A stretch of 64,000 bases of DNA, taken from Epiperipatus broadwayi. Lineage: Eukaryota; Onychophora; Udeonychophora; Euonychophora; Peripatidae. The notes beneath the pieces are model-generated. The model had not been told where the DNA came from and searched no databases. It saw only the letters and a program-made list of their open reading frames with translations. Both the position numbers and the translations under genes were made by a program. Location of the stretch: assembly GCA_028023455.1 (NCBI GenBank), contig JAQFVV010012397.1, positions 128,001 through 192,000 of the forward strand, given 5' to 3'. Below are positions 9,906 to 21,031 of the stretch, one piece after another. Positions within the stretch are counted from its first letter, which is position 1. Each line of letters starts with the position of its first letter.

Positions 9906-11598
9906 TGTATAATATATACACAAAATAGAATATGTCCAGTGCTCAATATATATGTAACATTCAAGATTAATACTCTTAACACTTAACAATAAGTATTTTA
10001 AAAATTCTCTAACAGCATAAGTCAAAATTTAATAAGCATAAATCAGCAGTTTATTCTTGAATTCAATTTATTTATGTAAAAAGTTGACTAAAACACTTTG
10101 GTTAGAAAGAATGAATATTTAAATCAACCATCAATTGTAACCTTGGTGACCTCAATATAATTTAATTACATTTAATTATAGAAAATATTTAAATTATTTA
10201 AATGATTGAATTTTTCCTTGATTAAGTTATTTTATCTATATGTAATTATACCTTGTTTCAAATGCTTTTATCTCCTAATATAAAAATGCAACTTAAATAT
10301 TAAAAATCTGTCATAATCTTTTTCATTTCTTTCCTTATTTTTTTATTTAAACCAAAATGTAGATTTTTAATTAAATTTTTTATAATCTATTCTCTTTATT
10401 ACTAATGTATTTAATTATGTTTGTAGTAAACACTCATACAAACATATATAAAGCATACATCTTTTCAAGTACATTTTATAATTCAAAATTTTAAATCTGT
10501 GATAAGAAAAACTAATTCCACTATTTTAATCTATTTTTTAAAATTTATTATTAAGTTTTTCTTAAATTTAATCAGTTATAATAAAACATTATTACTTAAA
10601 CGTTTCTCTAAAATATTATTTTTAACAATTCCTTAAAACAATTTTGAATGCTGACTATCAATTATATTATTACTTCTAATAATTTATCATAAAATATTAC
10701 TTTCAATATTTTTATTTTATTTTTTTTAATGCTATTTAATTAGCTATCCTCACAACAACTGTAAATCAGTTTACTGCCATGTGTAAGATCACATGACTAA
10801 TCATGGAATAGATAAGACATTATCTATTTCAAGATATATATATTAAATCCTTATCCAATACTGCCCAAAAGAATTTTGAATTCAAATTTAATACATCTAG
10901 ACTTTTGACTCTAATAAACAGAAACTTAACAAGCATTATTGTCTTTCATCTATTAATGATTACTCAAGTATGGCAGAAAGAGAATAATATAAATATAAAT
11001 TGGTTTCTGAAAAGAATTATAAAGTTGGGATTATGTGATGTTTGTTTGATTTATTAATAAATAAGAACATTTCAAATATTAGTTTAAAAATATAATTTAA
11101 ACTACTGTAATTTTCTGTTATATAATACACCTATCAGAAAGACTATAGTGGTAATTAGAAATAATACAAAATTAGCAGAATTAATAAAACAAGACAGAGT
11201 TGATAGCTTTAAGGTGCTTGAAAGTCTGTGTTCAAATCCTCTACAATTAAAACATATCAAGAATAAATTGTACTTTTTTTTGCCACTGCTATGTTACTTT
11301 GTATAAGCAAGCTTTAGTAACTAATAGACACTAGATGATAGTACTTAATAAATCACTAGCCAATATTGTCCTATCTAAACCCTCAGATTACATTCTTTAA
11401 TGAGAAGCTTTAGATCTTGAAACAGTGCAACCGGATCTTTAGGATTAAATATACCAAATGTCTAGCAGCTATCATATACTTCTCTGTTTTAGTATCAAGT
11501 TATCAGTCCAAATTGAAAAACATATAAATGTTTTTAATCTAAGACACCTTGTGTGTATAGTCGTATTGTTTTGAAATCAATTCATTATCTATATACTA
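9906..11598. other. AT-rich non-coding stretch
   Basis: No exon or element boundary is supported here. The one signal is a possible tRNA-like relic around 11185-11242, where gtgttcaaatcc resembles a polymerase III B box. I cannot fold a full cloverleaf from it. Confidence 0.45.
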
Positions 11599-11976
11599 TG
11601 GTGTCTTTACTCTTTTAACAACTTGTGGCTAGGATTGGTTTAAAACCAATAAAATATCATGACTTTAACTTACACATTTCTGTTTCAGTATCATCCTATT
11701 TTTTCAACCACAGCTGTGCGATCTACTGTAAGCCATAAGATAGAAATTAGTGTGGATAGTACTGGATAGGAATTTACTAAGAACTATTAACTGATATCTA
11801 TTAGTTACTAAAATTTACAGTAGATGGCATAAGTGTCATGAAAGAAAAAATATGCTTCAGAAACAGCAATTTGTAAAATACAGTCAATTGATAGTCTTGT
11901 GATATTTTATTGGTTTGACATTAATTTAAGCCACAGAATAGAGGTGCCCATAGTTGTTAAAAAACTAAAGACACCA
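11599..11976. mobile_element. MITE with TA target duplication (mariner-type ends)
   Basis: Terminal inverted repeats tggtgtctttact-ttttaacaac (left) and its complement at the right end (gttgttaaaaaactaaagacacca) bound a 378-base element with TA on both sides (11597-11598 and 11977-11978). A second inner block, accaataaaatatca, is also inverted between the halves. There is no coding capacity. TA flanks and short TIRs fit a Tc1/mariner-type non-autonomous element. Confidence 0.75.
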
Positions 11977-12510
11977 TAATATAAAAATAATAAACTAATT
12001 TCAGATCCATATGACTATAAAAAGAAGTTGGCTCATATTGAAACCATTTATTTTTCAATTTAAACTGATAGCTTGATAATAAAATTATGTTTTCATGACC
12101 TCTCTATTGCCAGAAATTGTAAATTCAATTTACCAATAGTTACTATATGGTTGTGAATTTTATGTACAAATTACTCTGTGAACATTGATTAAATAGTACC
12201 ACCAAGTGATGAACAGAAAACTCAAGCATACAATAAATGACTCTAGAATAGAGACAAAAGATATTAATATGAATACCAGAAATTTCTATTATCAATCCAA
12301 AGTTTGAACAAGACAATTAACTATAATAACTGTTTAGTGAACAAAGACAGAAATACTATCAAATCAAGCAAATTCATTTTTAAAACATTATGTAAATCCT
12401 CAAACACATATTAACAATGTAATAAAATATTTTAATTTTTTTCTTAACAACCAAAAAAACAATTGTGTTATCAACAAATTTAACAATAGAAATATGAATA
12501 AATAGCTTAT
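11977..12510. other. AT-rich stretch without recognised gene
   Basis: Lies between the MITE and the first CCP pseudoexon. No supported feature. Confidence 0.5.
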
Positions 12511-12674
12511 GTTAACATGTAGGCAAATTTATCCATGAACCTTGAAAGCAATAAACTTCTGAGCACCTTTCATTAAGAAGCCACTATTACAGTGATAGTT
12601 TATTAAAGAAAGTTTGGCAATTAAAAAAATGTTTAAATGATCATTCGGTATTTTCAGTGATAATCCACAAGTAA
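12511..12674 (-). pseudogene. CCP/sushi pseudoexon, type 1
   Basis: This is a decayed paralogue of the intact exon at 14091-14258. Its minus-strand reading keeps TCGLSLKIPNDHLNIF and YHCNSGFLMKG. A one-base deletion after GFLMKG then shifts the frame, and in the other frame the end reads CFQGSWINLPTC followed at once by a stop. The donor is changed from GTAAGT to ATAAGC and the acceptor AG is gone (plus acaagtaaataa). With both splice sites and the frame lost it cannot be a working exon. Confidence 0.85.
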
Positions 12675-12762
12675 ATAAATAAAAAAAAACAGACCTAATA
12701 AAAAAATTTACTGACAAATTAAGCATTAATATATTGTTATCAATACAGACTAAATGACTTAC

Positions 12763-12927
12763 AATCACAAGAAGGTGACCATAATCCATTTGATAAATAA
12801 TAAACTTCTGCCAAACCTTATAATACAAAACTATAATTACAGTAATAAGTAACCAATGTGCTTATTGTATTTGAAAAGGAAATGTTAAAATGAGAATTTG
12901 TAATTTCAGGTGCAAGTTTGCAATTTT
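12763..12927 (-). pseudogene. CCP/sushi pseudoexon, type 2
   Basis: The minus-strand reading is NCKLAPEITNSHFNIS ... YYCNYSFVL, stop, GLAEVYYLSNGLWSPSCD, then an intact GTAAGT donor. It has an in-frame TAA, the third CCP cysteine replaced by tyrosine (VYY), and two residues missing before the last cysteine. The acceptor AG appears to be GG. It is most like the pseudoexon at 14339-14510. Confidence 0.8.
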
Positions 12928-13170
12928 CCAAAATAAAAATATACGAAATAACTATACACAAAAGACGAAAAAGCAGCATAAGAATAAATACTACAATATT
13001 TACATAATTCTAAACTAGAAAATCACAAATATTTTATCATGTTTAAATGAAATATCAACTACTTATTTATAAACAAAAAAAAACCATAAAAAGGACATTC
13101 TAATACAGATTTTAATTAAAAAAGATTAAATGCATAGCAGAAATATAAATGTATTAATCAAAATGATGAA

Positions 13171-13330
13171 GCACACGGATAAGACTGACCATGATCCTTC
13201 AAAAAAAATAAATGGAAGAACCACTTTCCAATAAAGAAAACATCATTACAGTCTAAAGCATGTGATGCATTTGAAAAAAAAAAAACAATGAAATAACCAT
13301 TTTAAATTTCAAGTAGACATTCACACTTTG
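13171..13330 (-). pseudogene. CCP/sushi pseudoexon, heavily decayed
   Basis: A minus-strand acceptor (TTTAG) is followed by KCECLLEI, a stop, then NGYF. A poly-T tract and several indels interrupt the rest, after which DCNDVF and a region matching the ending GSWS can still be picked out. No donor is seen. A shorter related fragment is visible near 13785-13855. Confidence 0.6.
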
Positions 13331-13494
13331 CTAAACAAACAAATCCAAAATAAATTTCAAAAAGAATAATAATAACACAATTTATAAATTTTTCCAAATT
13401 AAAATGTAAAGGAGAATGGATAACTTTAAATACAAAAGGATAAATATGAAATACAATTTTAAAAATATCAATCAGGATAATAAATTAAACTTAC

Positions 13495-13641
13495 AATCAC
13501 AGGTAGGCAAAATGGTCCAAAATCCCTCAGAACCTCAGGACTACCTTTTATTATATTGGCAATTAACTAAAATGTTTGTCACATTTAAAAACAAAACATT
13601 ATAATGAGCATTTGGGATTTTAGGTGGTGAACCACAAGTTT
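13495..13641 (-). pseudogene. CCP/sushi pseudoexon, type 1, internal deletion
   Basis: The minus strand reads TCGSPPKIPNAHYNVLFLN ... VNCQYNK, then stops where the intact paralogue has the segment leading to the third cysteine, and resumes as FWTILPTCD before a GTAAGT donor. Roughly 20 bases are missing relative to the exon at 14091-14258. The acceptor is lost (plus ccacaagtttccatcg). Confidence 0.75.
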
Positions 13642-14090
13642 CCATCGAAAAAGAAATATTAGAAATATATTATTCAATAATACAATCACAAATTTAAAAA
13701 AAAATGAAACAGGCAATGTTAATCTTAAAGCAAAAATAAAGTTGAACATATTTATATAATAATTATAAATAATTATGCAAATAACATCAATTGTTCAAAT
13801 ATATGATGTATTTGAATGGGGAAAATGCTAAAGTGTATCCATAGTTTGGTTAAGATAAAATAATAGTGTCATTTATTTGAAAACAATAAGTACAAACTTT
13901 TTTAAAAGTTTGTATAATTCACCAAGAATGTTTTTTAACAGTGGATATAATTCTCCAAGAATGTAATAACAATTTAATTTAAAAACTTAAAAAAATTCTC
14001 CTTATGATAAAAGATAAATATATTATCTATAACAATAAAAGTTACAAATAGAAATTTGAATTTACAATTCAATATGAATTAATGACTTAC

Positions 14091-14258
14091 GATAACATGA
14101 AGGCAAACTGCTCCACGAACCTTGAGAACAATAAACTTCAGAGCTACCTTTCAATAAGAAGTCATTATTACAGTGATAATTAATTATGGAATATGTGGCA
14201 TTTAAAAACGAAATATTGAAATGACCATTTGGAATTTCAGATGGTAATCCACAAGTAG
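14091..14258 (-). CDS. CCP/sushi domain exon, intact (168 bases)
   Basis: The minus-strand exon is bounded by TTTTTAG and GTAAGT, enters and leaves in phase 1, and is open throughout. It encodes one CCP domain of about 56 residues: TCGLPSEIPNGHFNIS with cysteine 1, NYHCNNDFLLKG with cysteine 2, SSEVYCSQG with cysteine 3, then the conserved tryptophan and LPSC with cysteine 4. CCP domains form small disulphide-bonded beads in secreted or cell-surface proteins such as complement regulators and adhesion receptors. Symmetric 1-1 phase lets such exons be duplicated or skipped without a frameshift. Four or more decayed paralogues lie within 1.6 kb, so it may belong to a gene that is itself dying. 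No start or anchor exon is seen nearby. Confidence 0.75.
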
Positions 14259-14338
14259 CTAAAAAGAGAACATATGATAAGTAATTGATAAATTAAATAC
14301 AGATCAAGTATTACATATTTAGAAAAAAGAAATTAATC

Positions 14339-14510
14339 TCACAAGCAGATAAAGTTGATCATAATTCATATGGCAAATAATAAACTTCTGATGATCCACA
14401 TAATAATACAAAGACAGAATTATAGCAATAAATAACAAATGTTTTTTGTTGTATTTGAAAAAAAAAGTTAAAATGTGAAGTTGAAGTATAATGAAGGAAG
14501 TTTACAATTT
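14339..14510 (-). pseudogene. CCP/sushi pseudoexon, type 2
   Basis: The minus-strand reading keeps NCKLPSLYFNFTF, YCYNSVFVLLCGSSEVYYLP and a final SAC. It has stops after NFTF and after YEL, cysteine 3 replaced by tyrosine, and the conserved tryptophan position turned into a stop. The GTAAGT donor seen in the related pseudoexon at 12763 is missing. Confidence 0.75.
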
Positions 14511-14524
14511 GTAAAATAGAAATA

Positions 14525-15079
14525 TTTACAAAAGTGCACAAAAAAAACCACAAAAGTGTTCTCAAACAATGAATATAAATAATATTATACAGAAAAACAA
14601 ATTATTTGATCATATTTAAAAGAAATATCAACTGTTTATACATATAAAATAAAAATAAAAATAAAGATAATCTTATAAGAAAATCAACGAAATACACAAT
14701 TTATAAATTTTAAAAAATTATAAAACAATAATAATAATACTATAAATACATTACATAGTAGAACAATTACAAATTATAAAAAAAATAATCAAAAAAATAA
14801 AATTAAATTGACCCTGTTAAATGTGAATAATTCTGATTAATTATGTAAGTAAAAAAATTATTAATCCAATACTTGGTGTATAATAAACAAAAAAAAATGC
14901 TAATATAAAAATCTGAAATTTCTATTAATATTCCAAACTGTTGGCAAGGCAAATTAATACTGACCCTTATTTAGAAACAATATTATAAATATTATCAAAT
15001 CAAATAGTAACATTTTTTGAAGTTTATATAAATCATCAAAAATGTAATAATAACATCTTAAGAATGAAAATGTCATGCA
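14525..15079. other. AT-rich stretch without recognised gene
   Basis: Lies between the last CCP pseudoexon and the LINE relic. No supported feature. Confidence 0.45.
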
Positions 15080-16100
15080 TAGATCTTATATTTACAACTA
15101 CACAATTAATGGAGCAGACAGAAGCTAGACAATGCTATACATATAATTTTTACTGACTTGAAAAAAGCTTGTGACAGGGTTTTTTGAAATTGCTATGGAA
15201 AGCACTTAAAATGGGAGGAACTGATGATTATTGATTTATGTAATTAGGGAAATACATGAACAAAATGAAGATCAAGTGATGATAGACCAGAAGATATCAG
15301 AGACAAAAAACAGCAAAATGACTATTACAGAAATGTATATTCCCATCTGTTCAAAAGTTATACTAATATAGCTTTGAAAAAATGACAAACAAATGTGAAA
15401 GAATGGATGTTAGGAGTACATAAAAGTAGATATTTATTCAATTCATTTTTTAAAGACATTCAGATCATTACTACTCAGAATATGGAGAATATTGAATATA
15501 TTCTGAAAAAAGTTAGGCATATATATATACAATGAAGTGGATAAATATTAATTTTGGAAAGGTAGAGTACTTTATAATAGATAAAAATGGTTGATGGAAA
15601 AAAACAATTATGAAATAAACAACTTTCAATATTTAGGATCAATTATTGAAAAAATGCATAATCAAAAAAAAATTCTAGAAGAATTGGTAAAATGAGGCAG
15701 CAGAAGAAACTCAATTCTCTTCATCAACTATTAATATAATGATGAAAATAAAGACATATGATATACCTTGTTGCAAAATATACTATAGCATGAGGCAGAA
15801 ATGATGACAATGAAAAAAGAGAGCAGAGAATACCAGAGAAACATAATGAGAAGATCAAGAAAGAAGTAAAGATCAGAAAAATAATTGGAGTGCAAAAAAA
15901 ATGATAACAATCAGAAGTGATAAATGTTTGCAAATTGATTTTAAAAAATGAGAGGAAGACTATGGAAATAAAGGAAAGAAAATTTGATATGCAGCATTAA
16001 AAAAAAACTCTACTAGAGCTAGATATAAAAGAAGAAAATATATAGAGATAGATATGTAAAGAGAAAAGTATAAAAAAAAATTGGGAGGCTTTTGGTTTAA
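15080..16100 (+). mobile_element. Decayed non-LTR retrotransposon (polymerase relic)
   Basis: Scattered plus-strand readings in shifting frames resemble a LINE polymerase. DLKKACDRVF at about 15155-15185 corresponds to the D-L-K/E-K-A-F/Y-D-R-V motif with the first catalytic aspartate, followed by LLWKALKMGG. Further on, NNFQYLGSIIEK (about 15620) and RRIGKMRQQKK (about 15690) match the post-polymerase region of the same type of element. Many stops and frameshifts. It is a different family from the RTE copies in this window. The ends are not defined. Confidence 0.5.
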
Positions 16101-16641
16101 AACATATTTAGAAGTAAAAGATAATTTAAAACAAACTATTGATTTATCTAAAAATCCAAAAATATCCAGGATAAATTAAAAGAGAAATAATATTTTCATT
16201 AGTATGCTTATATTTAGATTTATATTCTTTTATCCCTCTAATAAAAGAAATATTTTTAAAGGTAAGCAATATATTTATTTAATTTTCATATCACTGTTTT
16301 TAGACTTCATGATATGTGCTTTTTGTCACAATATGTAATCATGAGTAAAAATACTTACATAATTCTTATAAGGTAATATTTTCTTAATGTTAATGTCCAG
16401 TCTAACTTTTCATTATTATGAAATGATTCAGCATAAAAAATAATATTTTTTATAAGAGTAAATTATCTCTATAAGATGGAAATCCTGACACTTCCCAGGA
16501 AATAGACAAGAAACTTCAGATGGATTTATTAATTCAAATTGATCCAAACATTGGAAAACAACCATAGATCTATTTATAAATTAACAAGTGCAAATTTTTA
16601 ATATTAAGTCACAGAGTTCTAGAATAAAAAGTTATTGTTTC
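16101..16641. other. AT-rich stretch without recognised gene
   Basis: Lies between the LINE relic and the solo LTR. No supported feature. Confidence 0.5.
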
Positions 16642-17424
16642 TGTAGTGTTTTGTAAAATGGCAGACATGTTTGTGCACTCCAGAAAACACTAGAATTTAT
16701 TCATAAGGCTGTTTTTAGATCGCGCTCTGATAGCTGAGAAATTTAATTAGTGCATTGACGTAATGGCGATCGACAATTCCTAGAAATATTTGCTAATTAC
16801 AAATGTTTCTAGATAAGAGACATTACCTTATTGGTCAGTGCATTGATTGATCGTTGCAATTGTCGGAGAGCGATAAAAAGACTGGGTAACATCTAGCAGT
16901 GTAATATAGAGGACAACTCCAGTAGAGAGCAGTCATGCAGTTGAGTAGCAGTATTAGAGTAGACGTCTAGTAGTTTTTGAGTAGAGATATCTCGCGTTAG
17001 TGCTGGAAGTTAATGACCAGCACCCAGTGGAAATGTAGTTCACAGGTGTAGCTGAAAAAGACCGCAGCAGAGATATTCAGAGCAGTCGTTGGAGAGCTTC
17101 ATTGCAGACCAATTCGTTGGAGAGCTTCGTTGCAGACCAATTCGTTTGGAGAGCTTCGTGGCAGACCAATTCATTGGAGAGCATTCGTTGCAGACCAATT
17201 CAGCGGAGAGATTGCAGATCAATTCGTTGGAGAGCTTCGTTGCAGACTATTCGTTGGAGAGCATTCATTGCAGACCAATTCGTTGAAGAGATTCGTTGCA
17301 GACCGATTCGTTAGAGAGCACTCGTTGGAAAAGAACAGCATGGGAATTGTATAACGTTATTGGCTGGCCGCACAGTATGACTTGCAGATATAACATTGGC
17401 ACAGTTGTAAGTGTGGATATAACA
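16642..17424 (+). repeat. Solo LTR, Gypsy family A, plus orientation
   Basis: The 783-base block begins TGTAGTGTTT and ends GGATATAACA, with a perfect 5-base duplication gtttc on both sides (16637-16641 and 17425-17429). It is longer than the solo LTR at 9008 because it retains a 5' segment around 16910-17060 and a larger 28-base minisatellite (about 17090-17330). The hydrophilic open frames in that region come from the repeats and are not genes. Confidence 0.93.
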
Positions 17425-17779
17425 GTTTCTTTATGTACTACATGAATTCAAATGTCACACTTTTTATTTGTACATGAAACTGTGATTGTTTACCAATGTT
17501 CAAATAACCTTCAATTATTAAGTTACTAATTATATAAAAAGCAAATTAAATATACACCCCAGATGGTCAAGAGTTCCATCAAGAATAATATAGAATATTA
17601 TTTTTAAAAAATGCTGATTAAAAAAGAATTTTTAGAAAACTAGGATCTACATTCTTGCTTATATTTTGTTAAATATGTTGAGTACAGGGGCCCGATTTAC
17701 ATAAGCTTTATGTACATTCATTAAATTATTTTAGACATAACACATAAGCAAAATTTTAAACTTAACAAGAGTTTATTGC

Positions 17780-17815
<36 letters not shown>

Positions 17816-18349
17816 CAACTGTTAATAGTTTAACTAGTGGCTTAGCCAATTGTACACATTAATACTTATAGACAAAAAATTTTCTTGTATTATCTGTCAG
17901 TTGTATAGTTGTATAATTTTTAGAATTGGTCCATGCATGCATTGTTATTTTTAATATTTAACTATATCTCTGCATTTTGTTTTACTGCACTTATGTCTAC
18001 TCTGTTAACTTTTCACCATTAACTTTCAATATAATGTTTTCTTCCATATATTTAAATTGCTATCCATTTCCAAAAATCCATTATGGTATTGCTCACACAA
18101 CTCTATACTACGTACATTACTGTTCCAATTATGATTAGTCTTTATTTTAGAACTAATTTGCATAATTGTTAATTATGCAAATCAACACATATAGTTTCAT
18201 TCCATATTTGCATAATTTTATGAATATTAATTTTTGTTAAAGTGCAATTTAAATCTCACTTATCTTTGACTAAATTTGTTTGAAGATACTCAGTCACTTT
18301 ATATCCTAATATACACATTTGTGATATTAAGTTTTAATCAAATACAATA
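17425..18349. other. Non-coding stretch with (TA)n microsatellite
   Basis: An uninterrupted TA dinucleotide run lies at about 17782-17812. The rest is AT-rich DNA with no supported exon. Confidence 0.6.
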
Positions 18350-18490
18350 ATTCCTCTTATCATTCTAAAAATAAAATAAAGTATGATCACAAATGGAGAC
18401 TTCAAGTTCTTCAGGTTAATTCCTCCTCTTCACTCTAAAAATAAAATAAAGTATGATCACAAATGGAATCTTCAAGTTCTGCAGCTTTTT
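18350..18490. repeat. Direct tandem duplication, 71-base period
   Basis: The segment ctaaaaataaaataaagtat...atcacaaatgga starts at 18364 and again at 18435, each followed by cttcaagttct. A (CTT)n tract follows at about 18528-18540. No coding frame is supported. Confidence 0.85.
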
Positions 18491-18917
18491 TGTGAATTGT
18501 AGCTTTTCTAGAGAAGAGCCTTTTCTTCTTCTTCTTCTTAGGAGAAAGACATTTCTTCTTAACATGATCATTCATGAATTACTTCAGCAGATAAATCCCT
18601 TAAATTTAAATTTGATGATTTTTCTTCAGTAATTATTTCAGTATTGACATATGGAAAATGTGTAACAACATAATTGATTGGGGAATAAGTTTCTAAGTAT
18701 AGTAATGGAACACTTGGATTGGATTTTTAATCACTTTTCAGATGTATGCATGTAAACCCTACATATTACAATTAAAGACAGATTAAAAATTACTTTTCGA
18801 TTCAACAGATAAAAAACTGACATAAAGAAAAAAATAAATTTACATTGTAAATAAAAATTTTGAATTTCAGCAATTACTCAACAACAAGAAAAAATTAGAA
18901 ATGGGTCAGCAACTTAC

Positions 18918-19082
18918 AGATACAATTTGGAAGATCCTGCCACAATCCTTCTGAAGTGCATAGAACCTTTGCTGATCCTGTCAAAGCAAATCCTTCTTTG
19001 CACTGATAAAATGCTATTTCATCTGCTGCAGAGTAGTTCAAAGTTGCATTTGCTACTTCAGGTGGAATTCTGCATTTCAAGG
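18918..19082 (-). CDS. CCP/sushi domain exon, intact (165 bases)
   Basis: The exon is bounded on the minus strand by CTTTAG and GTAAGT, phase 1-1, and open for 55 codons. The four CCP cysteines are in KCRIPPEV, FYQCKEGF, KVLCTSEG and LPNC, with the conserved tryptophan in GLWQDLPNC. It is a close paralogue of the exon at 20034-20198, sharing NYS-AD-IAFYQC and GSAKVLCTSEGLW. The pair lies 1116 bases apart, the period of a local tandem duplication. The domain would be extracellular and used for binding. The ligand and the parent protein are unknown. Confidence 0.88.
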
Positions 19083-19269
19083 CTAAAGAAACAAAAAAAA
19101 AAAGTTGTCTTACAGTATAAATAAAAGATAGTTAACATTTAGATTGAAAGGAGTTTTATTTTGAAAATTAATCATAGAAATATCAACTTCTAAATCATTA
19201 ATTTGATATAAATTTTTTATGGAAAAAAGGTGAAATATAATATCTCTTGTAAAGATCAAAAAATCTTAC

Positions 19270-19428
19270 ATTTACAAGATGGCAGTTGTGACCATTGTCT
19301 GGAAAACATACAAAAAACTTCAGATGGCCCAACTAATTTAAAACCATCAACACATTGATAAAGAGCTACAGTTTCATTTGAAAATGTAATGAGTGAATTT
19401 TCAACATGAAGTGGTGAATCACAAAATG
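19270..19428 (-). CDS. CCP/sushi domain exon, intact (159 bases)
   Basis: The exon is bounded on the minus strand by AATTTAG and GTAAGA, phase 1-1, 53 codons. Cysteines fall in AFCDSPLHVEN, LYQCVDGFKL, EVFCMFSRQW and LPSC, and the conserved tryptophan is present. Its partner in the tandem duplication, at 20378-20536, has the same 159-base length but carries three stops. The GTAAGA donor is slightly weaker than those of its neighbours. Confidence 0.85.
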
Positions 19429-19582
19429 CTAAATTTAAAAGAAAAACACACAATTTTGATAAATACTATGACAATTTCTACATCATAATTGAAAAATTCA
19501 TTACAAAAGAATTTAAAAAACAGATCATTACTAAGAAATATATATATATTGACATCCAAAATGCATTAGATTCATAGCTTAC

Positions 19583-19759
19583 TTTTGTTGATACATGAAG
19601 GTAATGATGTCCAATTCTCAGGAGAAATGCAATAAACATCAGAATTTCCTTCTAATGTAAAACCATCATTACACAGATATGTAGCCTTTCCATAGGTCTC
19701 ATTTAAAAATGATGAAAAAACAACCGCATTTGGTACTTCCGGCAGAGAGTCACATTTTA
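19583..19759 (-). CDS. CCP/sushi domain exon, intact (177 bases)
   Basis: The exon is bounded on the minus strand by CTCTTCAG and GTAAGC, phase 1-1, 59 codons. Cysteines lie in KCDSLPEVPNAV, TYLCNDGFTL, DVYCISPENW and LPSC; the tryptophan is in ENWTSLPSC. After the last cysteine the exon carries a short INK linker before the donor. The duplicated counterpart expected near 20690-20870 cannot be recognised and seems lost or replaced by a CT-rich simple sequence. Confidence 0.85.
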
Positions 19760-20033
19760 CTGAAGAGAAAAAAAACATTTTACATACAGAATATAAATCA
19801 TAACTTACTTGTTTTGGGAAAAAAATTCCAAATATAGTAACAGTACAACTAGATTCTATTTTTAGAGGCTTTTCAGCTGCATGCACTTAAACACTAGATA
19901 TTATAACTAAAGTCACATAAAAAATGTGAGAAGAAGAAAAGTATATAAGAATATAAGTTCGGACTTCAAATAAAGATTTTATATTTCAGTAATTTTTAAA
20001 AAAAAAAAAATTAGAAACAGGTAAACAACTTAC

Positions 20034-20198
20034 AGGTACAATATGGAAGATCCTTCCACAGTCCTTCTGAAGTGCAAAGCACCTTTGCAGATCCATTTAA
20101 GGTAAATCCTTCTCTGCACTGATAAAATGCTATTTTATCTGCTACGGAGTAGTTCATAATGGCATTTTTTACATCAGGTGGAGATCCACATTCCACTG
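20034..20198 (-). CDS. CCP/sushi domain exon, intact (165 bases)
   Basis: The exon is bounded on the minus strand by CTTTAG and GTAAGT, phase 1-1, 55 codons. Cysteines are in ECGSPPDVKN, FYQCREGFTL, KVLCTSEG and LPYC, with GLWKDLPYC holding the tryptophan. It is the upstream duplicate of the exon at 18918-19082, and the flanking introns are also similar, so a whole segment was copied rather than the exon alone. Confidence 0.88.
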
Positions 20199-20377
20199 CT
20201 AAAGAAACAGAAAAAGTTATCTAGACTATAAATAAAAGATAATTAATACTTAGATTGAAACAACTTTTATGTTGTAAATTTATCACAGAAACATACTGCA
20301 ACTCCTAAATCATTATTTTGATATAATTCTTCATGAAATGAAATATAACATTTCTTGTAAAAATCAAAAAATTTTAC

Positions 20378-20536
20378 ATTTACAAGATGGCAGTTCTGAC
20401 TATTGTCTAGGAAGCATACAAAAAACTTCAGATGGTCCAAATAATTTAAAGTCATCTACACATTAGTAAAGAGCTACAGTTCCATTTGCAAATTAAATGC
20501 ATGTATTTTCAAAATGAGGCAGTGAATTACATAGTG
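20378..20536 (-). pseudogene. CCP/sushi pseudoexon, duplicate of 19270-19428
   Basis: Length and alignment match the intact exon at 19270-19428 (shared ALY, GPSEVFCM, LPSC). Three in-frame stops interrupt it, one of them replacing the conserved tryptophan (TAG where the paralogue has TGG), and the donor is GTAAAA. The acceptor AG is kept. Skipping this phase 1-1 exon would leave the reading frame of a longer transcript intact. Confidence 0.88.
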
Positions 20537-21031
20537 CTAAATTACAAAAGAAAAAAACTACAATAATATCTATGCCATAATTAAACAACAAATTTACAAA
20601 AAAGATCAGCACTAATTAAAAAAGAGAATTGGCATTTATACTCTATTTGTTAATAGATGAACATAGTGCTCTCTTGCTCCCTTTCCCTGTCTTCCCTCTC
20701 TCTATGCCTCTTTTCCTTCCACTCTCTATCTATTTCTGTTTTCTGCTTGCTTTTGTGTATGTGTCAAAAGAGTCAAATATAGAAATAATTTTAGATATCA
20801 AAAACTTATATCAGTTGTTATAAAATAAACATGCTGTACATAGGGAAGTCAAAAACACACATAAATACAATCTATAAACACAAGTATTCTTTCATTTAAT
20901 ATATACAGTATTAAATTGTCCTTTACTCCAGGAAGAACTACTGATCAGTGATTATTAGTCTTCCATTGTTGTAAAATGATTATTTTTATTAATTGAATAA
21001 AACTAAGAGTTAATGAAAAAAATGCACTTAC
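20537..21031. other. Intron-like stretch with CT-rich simple sequence
   Basis: A CT-rich tract at about 20668-20740 replaces the place where a third exon of the duplicated unit would be expected. The flanking attggcatttatactctatttgt is weakly similar to the intron beside 19583. No exon is supported. Confidence 0.5.
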
